Shown here in pieces: positions 12,097 through 23,700 of a DNA stretch of 64,000 nucleotides. Positions within the stretch are counted from its first letter, which is position 1, and every line of letters begins with the position of its first letter. The DNA lies in the NCBI GenBank assembly GCA_034620365.1, contig JAQGEQ010000175.1:2418001-2482000 (forward strand). Reading direction: 5' to 3'. Below the pieces are notes generated by a model. It saw nothing but the letters and a program-made list of their open reading frames with translations, did no database searches and was not told the origin of the DNA. This stretch comes from Pegea sp. RAD2-039 (Eukaryota > Chordata > Thaliacea > Salpida > Salpidae). The translations under genes were made by a program, and so were the position numbers.

Positions 12097-14495
12097 ATGG
12101 TTCGTAAACAGAAAAGTAAACGAAAAACCATTACTGGTAAACTTATGGATAATATTGAGTCAGATTATGAAAAGAAAGCCAGATATGATATTCAGGATGA
12201 AAAACCATCAAAACCCATGTTGCCAATCAAACTTTCAGATGGAACTTTTGTTCCTCAATTTCTTGAATATGATGATGCCCCAGAAGATTTAGAATTTAAA
12301 AAAGATGAGAATGTTAAAAAAGATGAAGAGATGATAATACCAGAAACAATAGAAGAACTTGTTCTTCGAAGAAATAAGGTTAGTAAAAAATATTTGCCAA
12401 ATGTTTTCTTTGATGTTTTCGATGATTTTGAATAAGATTTATTAACTTAAAAGCTTTTGAAGTTGTGACTAACTTTGGTTGAAATTATTAACTGTTTTCG
12501 TGGAAATTTATCTGTAATTATTGAAACATCTTTTTTAACAATGTAAAATAATCAATTTTTTACAGATTTTAGATCAAACAAAAACGAAAATTGTATCTTG
12601 TGTGAATAATATAATGGCAGACCCTCAAGCTAATTTAAAATCCTTGAAAGATTTGAGGACCTTAACAGATGATTATGAAAATCCTGAGTGTTGTGCCACA
12701 ATTAGAAAATTAGCTGTTACTGCTACCAGCAAAGTTTTTGTTGATATTTTACCAGGTAATCAACTTTTCAATATTTTAAGGTCTTTGAATGAAACTGATC
12801 TCTTTTTGTAGATTATAGAATACGTGAGCGATCAGAAGAAGAAAAAAAAGTCAAATTAACGAAAGAAACTAAACATCTAGTTGAATATGAAGAAGGTCTT
12901 CTTCGTAATTACCAACTTTTCTTAAAATCTTTAGAGAAGAAAATCCTTAATCGGAATAGACCAGGTTATCTATTTGTTTGGGTCTATTGACTATTTAATC
13001 AGTGTTTTCAGGAGAGTCCCGCTTACTATCCAAACAAGCTCAGGAGTCGATTGGTGAAAAAGCTATTGACAGTTTATGTGATTTATATTTGAGAACACTT
13101 AACTTCAACTTTCATAAAAATGTTTGTATCTTGATCGTGCAATGTGCTTTCTATGATGTTGATCCTCAAGTTCGAGCTCGTTGCTGTGATTCCATCAAAA
13201 AACTCTTTCAAAAAGATAAAAAGGGTCTTGCAACTTATGAGACTGTTCAGAAGATGGCAAAAACTTGTAAAGTTAGCAAGGCTCATAAGATCCATGTGGA
13301 GATCTTGGATGTTCTCAAATATCTTAGGTTTCATTGAGATTAGTAAATTTGAGTTTGATTCTAAATATTTGGTTTTTAATAGAATCAATCGAGTCGATTA
13401 TTCGATGTTGGCTCCAAAGAACAAACACGAGAAGAAGAAATTAAAGGATGAAAAGCAGAAGATGTCTCGACGAGAACGGAAGAAGTTGAAGAAGCAGCAA
13501 GCGTTGAGAAATGAGTTGAAAGAAACAGCTGCAAGTGAAGATGTTGACGAGAAGATCAAATTCCACACTGAGACGATTCAACATGTCTTCTGGATTTACT
13601 TCCGGATCCTGAAGATGAAGGTCTCTACCAATTTCTCAACTTCACTTTTTTATTGATCAATTTTCTAGAGAGGAGACACAAGACATTTGCTTTCTACTGT
13701 CCTGCAAGGATTATCTGATTTTGCTCATCTCATCAATATTGAGTTCTTTCCGGATCTTCTCAATGTCCTTCGGGAGCTGGTGACTTCATCTAAACTTTCT
13801 CTTCAGGAAAGTCTTAGTTGCATATCAACAGCATTCAAAGTAGGTCATCAGTAGGATCACTCTTCATTCACTAAAATATGTGTCCAGGTGCTGTCAGGTC
13901 AGGGCGAAGTGTTGAATATCGACCCTGTCGACTTCTACAGATTAACTCATCAGTTATTATATGACGTCACAGCTGTGACGAGAACACAAGATTGTGATCA
14001 TGACGTCAAGATCTTACTGGATTGTCTAGACATGATGATAACCAAACGTAGAAAACAGGTTTCAGGGCTCGTCTTGTAGCTGGGTTACTTATAGAGGTTT
14101 TCTCGTAGATCACTACCACATGCTTGTGTTCGTTCATCAAACGACTACTAGCTGCTTCACTTCACACCAACTCAAACCGCTCGGTGTTGTTGCTGCTAAA
14201 TGAAGCTCAAAAGCTCTTCCATCTCAACAGCAAGACCTCATCTTTGTTTTTTACTGAGTCTCAAGACATCGGTTAGTTTTCAATAATTTTCAGGATCTGA
14301 TCTTTATTTTCTAATCTTTCTAACTACATCTTTGTAGGTGTTTATGATCACGAAGAAGATGATCCCTTACATTCTGGATCAACATCTGCAGTTGTTTGGG
14401 ATCTTCATCTTCTTCGACGTCATTATGTGCCGGATGTTAGTAAGACAGCTGATCGTTTTCTGGTCGAAGGGATGAAGAGAACTTCTTCTGATTAA
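12097..14495 (+). CDS. NOC3L: Nucleolar complex protein 3 homolog (ribosome biogenesis)
   Basis: NOC3 forms a complex with NOC2 and acts in maturation and intranuclear transport of pre-60S particles; in yeast it is also linked to replication origins. Exons: 12097-12378, 12566-12755, 12812-12964, 13012-13327, 13383-13620, 13669-13839, 13888-14058, 14109-14271, 14338-14495. Together they give 614 codons including the stop, and all phases join. Family matches: DILP-DYRIRERSEEEKK, EYEEGLLRNYQLFLKSLE, KLFQKDKKGLATYETV, KIKFHTETIQHVFWIYFRIL, GLSDFAHLINIEFFPDLL, VLSGQGEVLNIDPVDFY, MMITKRRKQ and WDLHLLRRHY. The predicted 613 residues are shorter than the roughly 800 of human NOC3L: the N-terminus is short, and the reading frame stops soon after the LRRHY block, without the usual last 80-90 residues. 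Introns are mostly 47-56 nt. The start is the first ATG of the conserved basic N-terminus. Confidence 0.93.
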
Positions 14496-15164
14496 AAAAT
14501 CTTCATTTAATCATGACACAAAAATTGATGATCTCTATACTTGATGACTTCATTTTGATCACTTATTTGGAGCTAATAAAATTACATCAACTCGAGTTCT
14601 TCCCAAACGCTAAAGAGCTAGCTGCTTAATTTTTACAAATTACTTTTGATTCAGTTAAATGCTACTTGAAATAAAAGACTTAAAAGTAATAAAAACTTTA
14701 TTTTAATCGGTGGAAAAGATTTTATGAATTCTATTTTTTGAAACAGACCTGAATTGAATTTATTTTCTGTTATTTAAAAATTAGTTAATAGACTCGTAAC
14801 TAAAAGTTTGAAAATCTAAACTATCATACTCGTGATGATTTTGTTTATCAAGTTAGAATATTTGTTTTATTACAGAAAAGTTGAAAGAAATCTTTTCAAA
14901 CACAATTGCTGTAGTTACAATTAAACTCAATTAATTTTGGTGATTATTTTGTATAAGATTAATCAGTCTCCGCTAGGTAGCGTCATCTGTTTGATCAATT
15001 TTTGAAAATTAAATTTCACCTGAAAAATAAAAGTGATGTCACCCGCGAAGTAATTAAAGAAAGAAATTAGAAAATCAATCCAGAAAAATAAACAAGGAAG
15101 TTTTCAGTCGGAAGTTTTCAATTTTATGAAAAAATTACAAGTAGATAATGAAAAAAACGGTTGT
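14496..15164. other. Short convergent intergenic region
   Basis: About 670 bases between the 3' ends of NOC3L (+) and tetraspanin 1 (-). It must hold both 3' UTRs. Apart from the NOC3L AATAAA I see no other feature. Confidence 0.6.
14575..14580 (+). terminator. Polyadenylation signal AATAAA of NOC3L
   Basis: AATAAA 80 nt after the NOC3L stop codon, at the usual position for a short 3' UTR. Cleavage is not shown by the sequence. Confidence 0.55.
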
Positions 15165-17233
15165 CTATGCATGGTGACCTTTATCTTTGATCTTACAGCA
15201 GAGACACATCGCTATCATCATTCCGAGAAGCTACAAAGACATTAGTTTAGATCAATCTCATGAAGATTTGAAGAGCTACTTACTTCAGCTAAACCGATAC
15301 CTAGAGCTACTCCACCAATAATTTTCATGTTGTCATCAACAAAATTGACAACTTCTGGAATACAGGGCTGCAAAAAATGTTTTAGTTAATGATTGATACA
15401 GTATTTGATTTTTATTTATTAAAAACTCAGTATACAAATATTATTTGAAGCTATTTTTATTTTAAATAGCGATTGGTTGATAAACTTCCCAAGTCATCAT
15501 TCAAATTTTAATAGGATGACATTTTGGTGATTTTTTGTGTCACCACAAACTTTGATTGATTCAAACTCAAGTTTATTAAGAAATGACTTTAGGCTGCGGT
15601 TTATCTGATCTCAAATTAACTGTGTTACAAACTTTATAGCGTTTGCTGACTTACCAAGTTTACACTAAATCATTTTAATTAAAAGTTTTGAAACCCATAA
15701 ACTTATAATGTTGCAATTAAAACGAAGATAAATATTGTTTTTTAATTGGTTTAAAAGATTTATTTTTTTATAACAACTTCTATAAAAATTCTAAATAAAT
15801 CAAAAAGATTAATGAACAATAAATAAATTTATCAAACTTGGTTATAGATTAATCCACTTTCGCAGGCTTTATTTGTGTTCACAGCACAAAGACTTGGATT
15901 TGTTTTGTCTTCATCGTTACATTGACATCCAGTAGATTTTCCTGATTTAAATCCATTGCAAGTTACATTCAGCCCACAACATTTAAACTAAAGTAGAAAA
16001 AGTTAACAGAAGAAAGATCCAGTATTTATTACGTTCAACTGTAGAGTGAGGAATTCTTCGGAGTTTTCGGTAATTTTGCCATAATAAGAATCGATCATGA
16101 TATCAGTGATAGCTTCTTCAGGCTGCAAAATGAATTTGTAATTGAAGCTGAATATGAAAAACGAAAATAGGAACCTACCGAACCATATTCAACAAAAGCC
16201 CAAATGCCAATTCCCACTTCGACACCAAATAGTGCAAACAAGCAAGCAAAATACTGAAAGAAAATATTTGTAAGCTTCAAATATATTTATGTCAATTACT
16301 TACGAAGCCAAGAAGACAAGTCGATTCTTTGATCGCCCCACAACAGCCCGCAAACCCAACAATTAGCATAACACAACCAGCAGCGATCAGAACATACGAA
16401 CCTATAGTGACGAAAATGGACTTTTTTTATACTGCGCATATTAGCAAAATAACTAATTCGTACCTGTATATAGATCCACTCCCGCCACTGAAACAATATC
16501 ACTGAAGTCATCATCAACTAAAACCCAAATAGAAACTCCAAGAACGGCTGCCCCAGCAAGCTAGAAATTTGTATGTTTAAAAACCAATATAATTCGCTAT
16601 CATGTTTAATTTTGAAAGTATGTTTGTTGGTGAAGAAATATTTGTCTTATGACGTGTAATCATATGTCGATATTAACCTTGTTGGGCGTTTTTTACATGA
16701 CGTAAAGTTTAGTCTAAGTTGTCATTTATGTTTCTATAGCAACCATGTCCAAAAAACCAGGAGACCCTCCCTTTACATATTTAGGCATTTTCTACTGACA
16801 TGATTTAGTCATGCAATACTTACAAATTGTTAACATATATAGTTTTAAATTTATAAATTCCTTTATTGATTTACTGAAATGATGGAATACTTAGACTTTA
16901 AAAATTAAACGCTATTTATTCTATCTTATATGTTCTATAACTGTACAAAACACAAATCTTTATTTTTATCATAATCTAAAATCCGAAGATTTTTTTTGAA
17001 ATCAATAAAAACTATTTTTTATTTTCATGCATTAATAATTTCAAAAATTATATTGTTGAAAAATTATTTTGCTTTAGGCTTTGAAATTTTAAGTATGCTT
17101 ACAAAGACTTGAATGGAATTTTACGAAATTCTCTATACTTCGAAAAAAATAAGAAATATATAATTTGATATCTTACCCAAAAGCAGAAGTTGAAAGCAAA
17201 CAAAAGATATTTTACAATCGAATATAAGCACAT
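15165..17233 (-). CDS. Tetraspanin 1 of the array (8-cysteine large loop)
   Basis: Four-pass membrane organiser of the tetraspanin family. Exons (minus strand, 5' to 3'): 17233-17177, 16560-16464, 16401-16304, 16253-16179, 16122-16033, 15987-15838, 15367-15284, 15230-15165, giving 238 residues. TM1 starts in the first exon ([19 protein letters not shown]). TM2 holds [15 protein letters not shown]3 starts [18 protein letters not shown]. The large extracellular loop has FKCCG, then C, GCQC, C, C and PC, eight cysteines in all. TM4 is [13 protein letters not shown] then [15 protein letters not shown], with a juxtamembrane cysteine pair that could be palmitoylated. It is small, like CD9/CD63-type members. 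Intron positions are the same as in its neighbours, so the array arose by tandem duplication. The donor after the loop exon (CAA|GTTTGA) is weak. I cannot assign a vertebrate orthologue. Confidence 0.9.
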
Positions 17234-17933
17234 ATTGAAGGTTATTAAAAGCTGAAAAAATTTATCTAGAGCTAAAAAACTGAATGAAGAGTTAAACTGA
17301 ACATCATGCTACTTGCTTATATCATTTTATATCTTGCATTTTGTTTTTTTTCTGACAAATGGATTAAATATTAACTACATATAACATCATTGAGTATTTT
17401 TATCATCTAAATAAAAATTACAAAGTCGATAAGCAAGCTGACTAAATGATGAACTCATTCTGAATATATCTGAATACTACAAATTGAAATTTGAAGATGG
17501 CCACGAGCAATTATCTTTTTTATGTACTTCTTTTTAACATGTAATTCAAATATGAGAAAAAGAAAATGCCTCGAAATAATTTAAACGGAAAAACATAAAG
17601 AAGTAAATATTTAATTTAAGAGGAAGAAAGTCACCAAAGATATTGTTTGTATAATTATCTCTTCCTTTGCTTTATCAACTTAACTAACTACAAACTCAAG
17701 TTTTCAACAGTTTCACAGCATTTGCTTTTATTAAGAGATTGGTAAAGAAAATATGAAAAAATTATTTTTATTAAACAAAAATTATAAAAATCATTTTTTT
17801 TCTGTTGAAGCTACAGACTTCTTCTTCAGCAGTTAAATCACTAAAAAATACAAAATTTTTATAAAGCTTTTTCCAGAGTATTTAGCAATAAAGTGTTAAT
17901 TCAAATTGGAAAAAAGGAAATAAATATCTTAAA
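17234..17933. other. Spacer between tetraspanins 1 and 2
   Basis: About 700 AT-rich bases holding the tetraspanin 1 promoter and tetraspanin 2 3' UTR. No TATA or other motif stands out from the AT background. Confidence 0.5.
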
Positions 17934-19774
17934 TTACTGACCGTCATCACGATCTCTAATCTTACAGCAGAGCCACATAGAGATCAACATTCCGAGAATC
18001 TAAAGAATAAAATTGATAAAATGAAATCAAAGGAGAAACGGTTTTCCTTAAAACAACAATTAAACAATTCACTTTACACCATTGTTGAACTTTTAACAAT
18101 AAAATTAGTTATTAACTGTTTTCAACAAATCTTTTATTTATTTTTGTACAAATTTCATTGATCAAAAGATTAATTTTAAAAAATTGTAGAAAATGTTCAG
18201 TGAATAAACAAAAGAGTTTGTTCAATAAATCATTAAATAATGATTGATTAGAAAACATTGATATTTTTCTTGTGGACTTATAAATGTCAAGTTTACATTT
18301 CAAACATAAAAAAAACTTTACGACATCTAACCTCAGCCAATCCTATTCCAAGAGCTACACCTCCAAGTATATTGATGTTGGTGTCGATAAACTCATTTAC
18401 AGCAGTTGAACATGGCTAAGAAAAAAATTATTTTTGTAAATTATTTCGTAATATTAATTATTTTAAGTTCTACTAATAATATTCTTAAGTCTTATAAAAT
18501 TTATTAAACAATTTATCTGGTTTGAAGAGACATACTCTGGAGTAAATGAGCTCTGATGAAGATGAAGGGCTACATCCAGATATATTTGAGGTCTTTGCAC
18601 AATTTGGATTATTGACATCATCACATTTGCACCCTTGAGGCTTGTTGTCAGGGAAGTCTGCACATCCTTCGGTAGTACCACAACACATAAACTAAAAAAG
18701 AGATTATAGAGATAAGCATGATTTAAAAGACAGCTGCAAATAAGAACCGCTTGCTGAAAAGTTTCCTGAAAATCGGCGTTGCTAGCATCAAGCTTCTTGA
18801 AGCCTTCAGTCACTGCACCTTCAATCTGTCGATCGCGTTATAACAAATGTAAATGGTATCAGTGACGCCACTATAGAAACTGACCGAAGCAAAGTTAACG
18901 AAGACCCAAATTCCAATTCCAACTTCCATTGCAAAAATGATCAGCAAAAATGTAAAATACTGAAAAATAAGGTAAATTTCAAACGCTAGCTAACAGCAAC
19001 GAGTAAACTTACAAATCCAAGAAGACAAGAACTTTCTTTGATTGCCCCACAACACCCAAAAAAGCCAACAATCAGCATAAAACATCCAGCCCCAATCAGA
19101 ATATAAGCACCTTTAAAGTGTAGCAGAAAAACTTGATGAAATGATGTAATGTATATTTCTAGTTTATTTTAATTATAAGCAAACAAGCTTGAGAAACACA
19201 CATAAAATATTTTTTCCTAATCACTAACCGGCTTCAAGGCTTTGATTTAAGTTTGTTCCTCCTACTTCTACAGCCTCAACAGCAGTTCCCAAGTTTGGAT
19301 CAACTTTCACATATATAGCTACACCAAGAATAGCTACTCCCGATAGCTAAACACATTTGCTTATAATCAGTGATTGTAACAACAACAACAGTTAACAACA
19401 AACAACTCATGTTGTTGGTCTTAATTTATATATTATTCAAAAACAAAATAATATCTTTGTTTAGTTTAAATTATCTTTTTGAAAAATATCAGGTTAAAAT
19501 TTGTTCTTCTTTAACTTTTTTATACAATAATATTCTTTTGGTATCATTATTATGTTTAAATACTTTTAAAATAAACTTTAATAAATATTTATAAATGAGT
19601 TTAAACAAATCCAAAAATATAATTTAACTAAATGAAAAAATTGTTGAATACTCATATAATTTTAAACAGTGATAAGTCACAAAAAAGACAGAATAATTAG
19701 TTTTGAAACTGACTTACCCAAAATATAAAGTTGAAAACAAAGAGAATGTATTTTAAAAATGAATATCCACACAT
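17934..19774 (-). CDS. Tetraspanin 2 of the array
   Basis: Tetraspanin membrane protein of 243 predicted residues. Exons (minus): 19774-19718, 19346-19229, 19110-19013, 18959-18885, 18825-18748, 18691-18536, 18415-18332, 17999-17934. Start MCGYSFLKYILFVFNFIFW; TM2 [21 protein letters not shown]3 YFTFLLIIFAMEVGIGIW; large loop FMCCGTTEGC, GCKC, C, C and RPC (eight cysteines); TM4 [15 protein letters not shown] and ILGMLISMWLCCKIR. Exon lengths 57, 98, 75, 84 and 66 are identical to tetraspanin 1, and the TM4 exon is especially similar to it, so these two look like the most recent pair in the array. The last exon reaches a stop at 17934-17936, although a GTCAGT just before it could instead be a donor. 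Confidence 0.9.
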
Positions 19775-21556
19775 AATCTTCTTCAACAGTTTCAACTAAT
19801 ACAAATTCTAAATAAATTTAAAAACGTTAAGTTTTACCTCAGAGTCATATATTTATTCCAAATCGAAACTAATCAATGATTTCTTAACAAAAAAATTTAA
19901 AAATTTAAGATTTGAGACAAAATCAAAGTTGACAAACTGGGTAGTGGCTTTGATTTTTTTATTTAATGAAATTGAAAAGGCTTTCAGGTATAAAATTGTT
20001 TAATTTTCAGTTTAAAAACTTCTACCACGTTGTTTACATAATACATACACTTTATATATAGTTCAATACAACTAGTTATTTCGCAATGTAAATTGTATAT
20101 AGCCACTCAAGACTGATTTCTTAGAAATAAAGAGTAATTAGCTTTAAAAAAGAGTTTAATATCCTTAATATTCAAATACCTATAAAAAAATAAATCTAAA
20201 TTTAAACTAGCTGAGAAAAGTTTGTATTTATAAATATATATATTGAGGATTTTATTAAAACATTCAAAATCCATTTTAGCTAATAAAAACTAAGTTAACA
20301 ACTTTTTGATATCAATTCCTATTCTTTACCAAATTTTAACTAGTTTTGATTAATTCTCCATAAAATTCAAATTCTACTGTAAAGCATTCTATGCAAGTTT
20401 GTAAAAATCCAGAGGCTCATAAACCTATTTTTAGATTACTTTTTTAATATGAAGAATTTAAGAGTTAAAGACGACAGACTGCTTTTTTAGACCTCTGATA
20501 ATATAGAAAATTAAAAAATAGTTTGACGCCTAGTTAAGATAATTTAATTAGCTTTGTGTGAACCAAAAATTGTAGTCTTTATTAGATACCAAACTACAAT
20601 TGTTGTTGTGCATTTGGCGGTATTTTTGATAATGAAAGTTACGTAGCTAAATTATAATAAATCTGAGAGCTAACAAAACTTTGATGTATATATTCTAGGG
20701 CGTCATATGACCTAGCAACCAGTCTTTCCAAACACATAATGTAATTTGCTAAAGAATAAAGATTTTATAAATTTTTTTAATAACTAGTCGTTGTAATATG
20801 CTTGAAATTCTTATCTTTTTTTAGCTGTACAAAAAACTAAAAATATTTTTCCAGTAAAAACAGTCAGAATAAACGACAGTAATAATTCATTATTTAGATA
20901 CTTAAGATTTTTGAGAACTTTTCGAATATATTTTGGCACTGAAGTAATAAATCTTCTACTTATATCTTTTTCTCTGCTAAGCTTTCATAAAAGAATATAA
21001 ACACGAAATAGTTACATAAAAAAGTTTACATCAAACTTGAATACTCCTTGTTTTAGATTAAAATCACAATTTTTATCTTAATTAATCTAAATGATATCGT
21101 CTAAAATATTAAAAATGATCTTAATCACAAAAAGAACATTCACTAAAATCGTTTCATTCTTATTTAAATATCAACTAAATCAATTTCAGCCACCAAAACT
21201 TTGTACAAACTTTTTATCATTGAAAATGTTTGACACACCTTAAGTCGCCTTCTGTTCAACAATGTAAATATTGCTTATTCATTCGATTAAAATAAAACTT
21301 TCTAAAACAGATTTACATCATAAAGAAACTAATTCTTTGATATGCCTAATAGATGCACAGCATGATACTTAACCATAAGAACATGGTTAAAAGTTTATTG
21401 ACAACGACATTTTATAAAAGTTTTTTTACAACAAAATAAGATTTTATTGGAAATTAAATTAAACATTTCTTTAACGTTTTATTTTTGGTGTGTCATATGT
21501 TAGTTATACGTTTGACAACATTCATAATCATAAATAAAAAGTAATAATAAAGTTTT
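19775..21556. other. AT-rich spacer, nothing recognised
   Basis: About 1.8 kb between tetraspanins 2 and 3. No open frame resembling a tetraspanin exon, no repeat family member and no RNA gene was recognised. Confidence 0.6.
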
Positions 21557-22983
21557 CTAGCTTCTATCCTTTCGCTTGTGGCTGACATATGAAGTTAAGA
21601 TGACTACAAAAACCTAAAGTAAAAAAAGATCTTACTCAAATGCGCTAAGTATACAATTTATAACATAAACATATTTAAACAGTAAAATTAATGATATTAA
21701 ATGTATGAATACTTTATAAACTATTTATTCAAAAAAATTTAAATTAAGTTAAATTTAAATTGAAAACAAAATATATATCTAATAAAACTAAACTTTGTAT
21801 TCAATAATTTTAGAGTTATACTTTTTAACTTATACAAGAATTTTCTTAAATTCTTTAGCAGCTAAAATATTTCAACAGTATGTTTTAATGCATATATATA
21901 TCTAAAATAGGAAAAATCTTTAGTTTATTAAAGTAACACTTATTTATGACTTTTATAAAATGTATTGAAAAACTTTACCTTCAAAAGAATTATTGTTATA
22001 GTAAGCGAAAGAATTATATCAAATTTATCAGAAAAATAGTCATTAATTGCAGTAGAACATACCTGCAAAAGTTATAGAAGTTACAAATGTCATAGTTTAT
22101 AAAATAAAACTTACATTTGAGTAGATAGTTGTAGTTCTAATGACAGAGTTGTTACAATCTGATATTTGATTCGCTTTCAAACAACTGTTTGTTAGATTGT
22201 TGTCACATAAGCAGCCAATTGGTGTATTATTAGTAAAACTGCTACAAACACTTTTGGTTCCACAGCATTTTAGCTGTTGTTATCGAATTTATTGTGATCT
22301 CTTCATTTACTAATTTTGCATAAGCAACTTACCCATGGTTGAATAATATTTATAAAACCCTTGTCATTTGGATTAACATTTGCCAACAGTTGTTCTACAG
22401 CTTTTCCAATCTAAGTATCAACATAAGCAGCTTTAAAAGTGTTTGTAAGAAAAATTATTTAAAAAATGTTACTAACTGAACCAAAAGTTGCGAAAATTAA
22501 AATAATCCCAGATACTTCACCAACCAAAATAAGAACAATGAAGGTCAAGTACTGCAATAAAGATATATTTCCGTTAGATGGCGTTAGAGTATAAATTGCT
22601 GTAAATGTTAACAAACTAAATTAAGAAGTGATCGATTCTCATATGCAGCTCCACAACAACCAACAAAACCAACTATCATCATAAGTGCTCCTAATATAAT
22701 TGAACAAATAGTTCCTGAAAACTCTGACGTTACTAATTTTATCAGAATCATTTCACAATGATCACCAATATGTATCCAGGCAGATGACATAGCTTGTATA
22801 ACTTCAATCGTTTGCCACATAAATTTAATATAGATCGCACCTCCTAAAACTACACCTCCAAAAACCTTAATTAATTATTATTATTATCACTATTATAATA
22901 TTGTTAAAAATGAAACTACTACTAACCCATAAAGTTCCATTTAGAACTACTAATAGCCATTTTAAAGCTTTATAAAGACTCAT
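21557..22983 (-). CDS. Tetraspanin 3 of the array (exons 2 and 3 fused)
   Basis: Tetraspanin of 252 predicted residues. Exons (minus): 22983-22927, 22865-22617, 22551-22477, 22410-22333, 22273-22115, 22062-21979, 21613-21557. The first small loop and TM2 lie in one 249-nt exon where tetraspanins 1, 2, 4 and 5 have two exons; the reading frame VGFVGCCGAAYENRSLLNL is continuous. TM3 is YLTFIVLILVGEVSGIILIF. The large loop has LKCCGTKSVC, GCLC, C, C and VC (eight cysteines), with NxS/T sites (NNT, NLT, NNS). TM4 and the tail (LLKVFVVILTSYVSHKRKDRS) are more diverged and lack the CC pair after TM4. The first small loop is longer than in its neighbours. Confidence 0.88.
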
Positions 22984-23700
22984 TTTTAGTCAAAACTTTT
23001 CTATGGCGAAGAAGATGAATTATTTGACTATAAACTTTGTTAAACAAGTTAATATAATATTTAGAATTGCAATTTCTAGCAGTTACTCTGTTTAAACTCT
23101 TGCTTTCTTAAGCAATCAATAATAATTATCTAAAATGAATCTCTTAATCAAATATATCTTTTCAACTATGCTTTTACTACCAACAGTAAGATACATTTGC
23201 AATCAATATAGATATCATGGTGACATTAAACATAATCACTAACTTCCTGCATAATAGGTGTCATGTAATTGTTTTGAAAGAATTATTAATGAGTCATATA
23301 CATACTAATTGATGTATTATAGGTTTGATTTTATTTTGTTCAATAAAACGATTTAATGACAAATTGTTTATTTATTACTACATCAAATAAAACAAGTTAA
23401 ACGTTTTAAAAGTTTGCTAAACTCATTAAAAAGCAAACTGCATCGCGATGTGGTGGTCTAATTTATAGTTTCAACAATTTTAAACTTAAATATTCAATTG
23501 TAGCCTAGACTCAAACACACAAGTTCTAAAATTCGATTTTGCATTTATTTGTGAAATATCAGGTTGAGAATTCTTTATGTCGTCTAGTAAATTGAAGTTT
23601 TATTTGAAAATATGTCACGTGTAAAAATTTATTGGAGTATTTATTGTAAAAACGTTAGAAAGATTTTGAAAACTGAAAGTATGATCTGATCACATTCCAC
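22984..23700. other. AT-rich spacer between tetraspanins 3 and 4
   Basis: About 720 bases with no recognised feature; it must contain the tetraspanin 3 promoter and the tetraspanin 4 3' UTR. Confidence 0.5.

Noticed and set aside
13144-13656. A 170-residue plus-strand frame within NOC3L
   Set aside because: It begins in a shifted frame inside exon 4 and runs through an intron into the true exon 5; only the exon 5 part is real.
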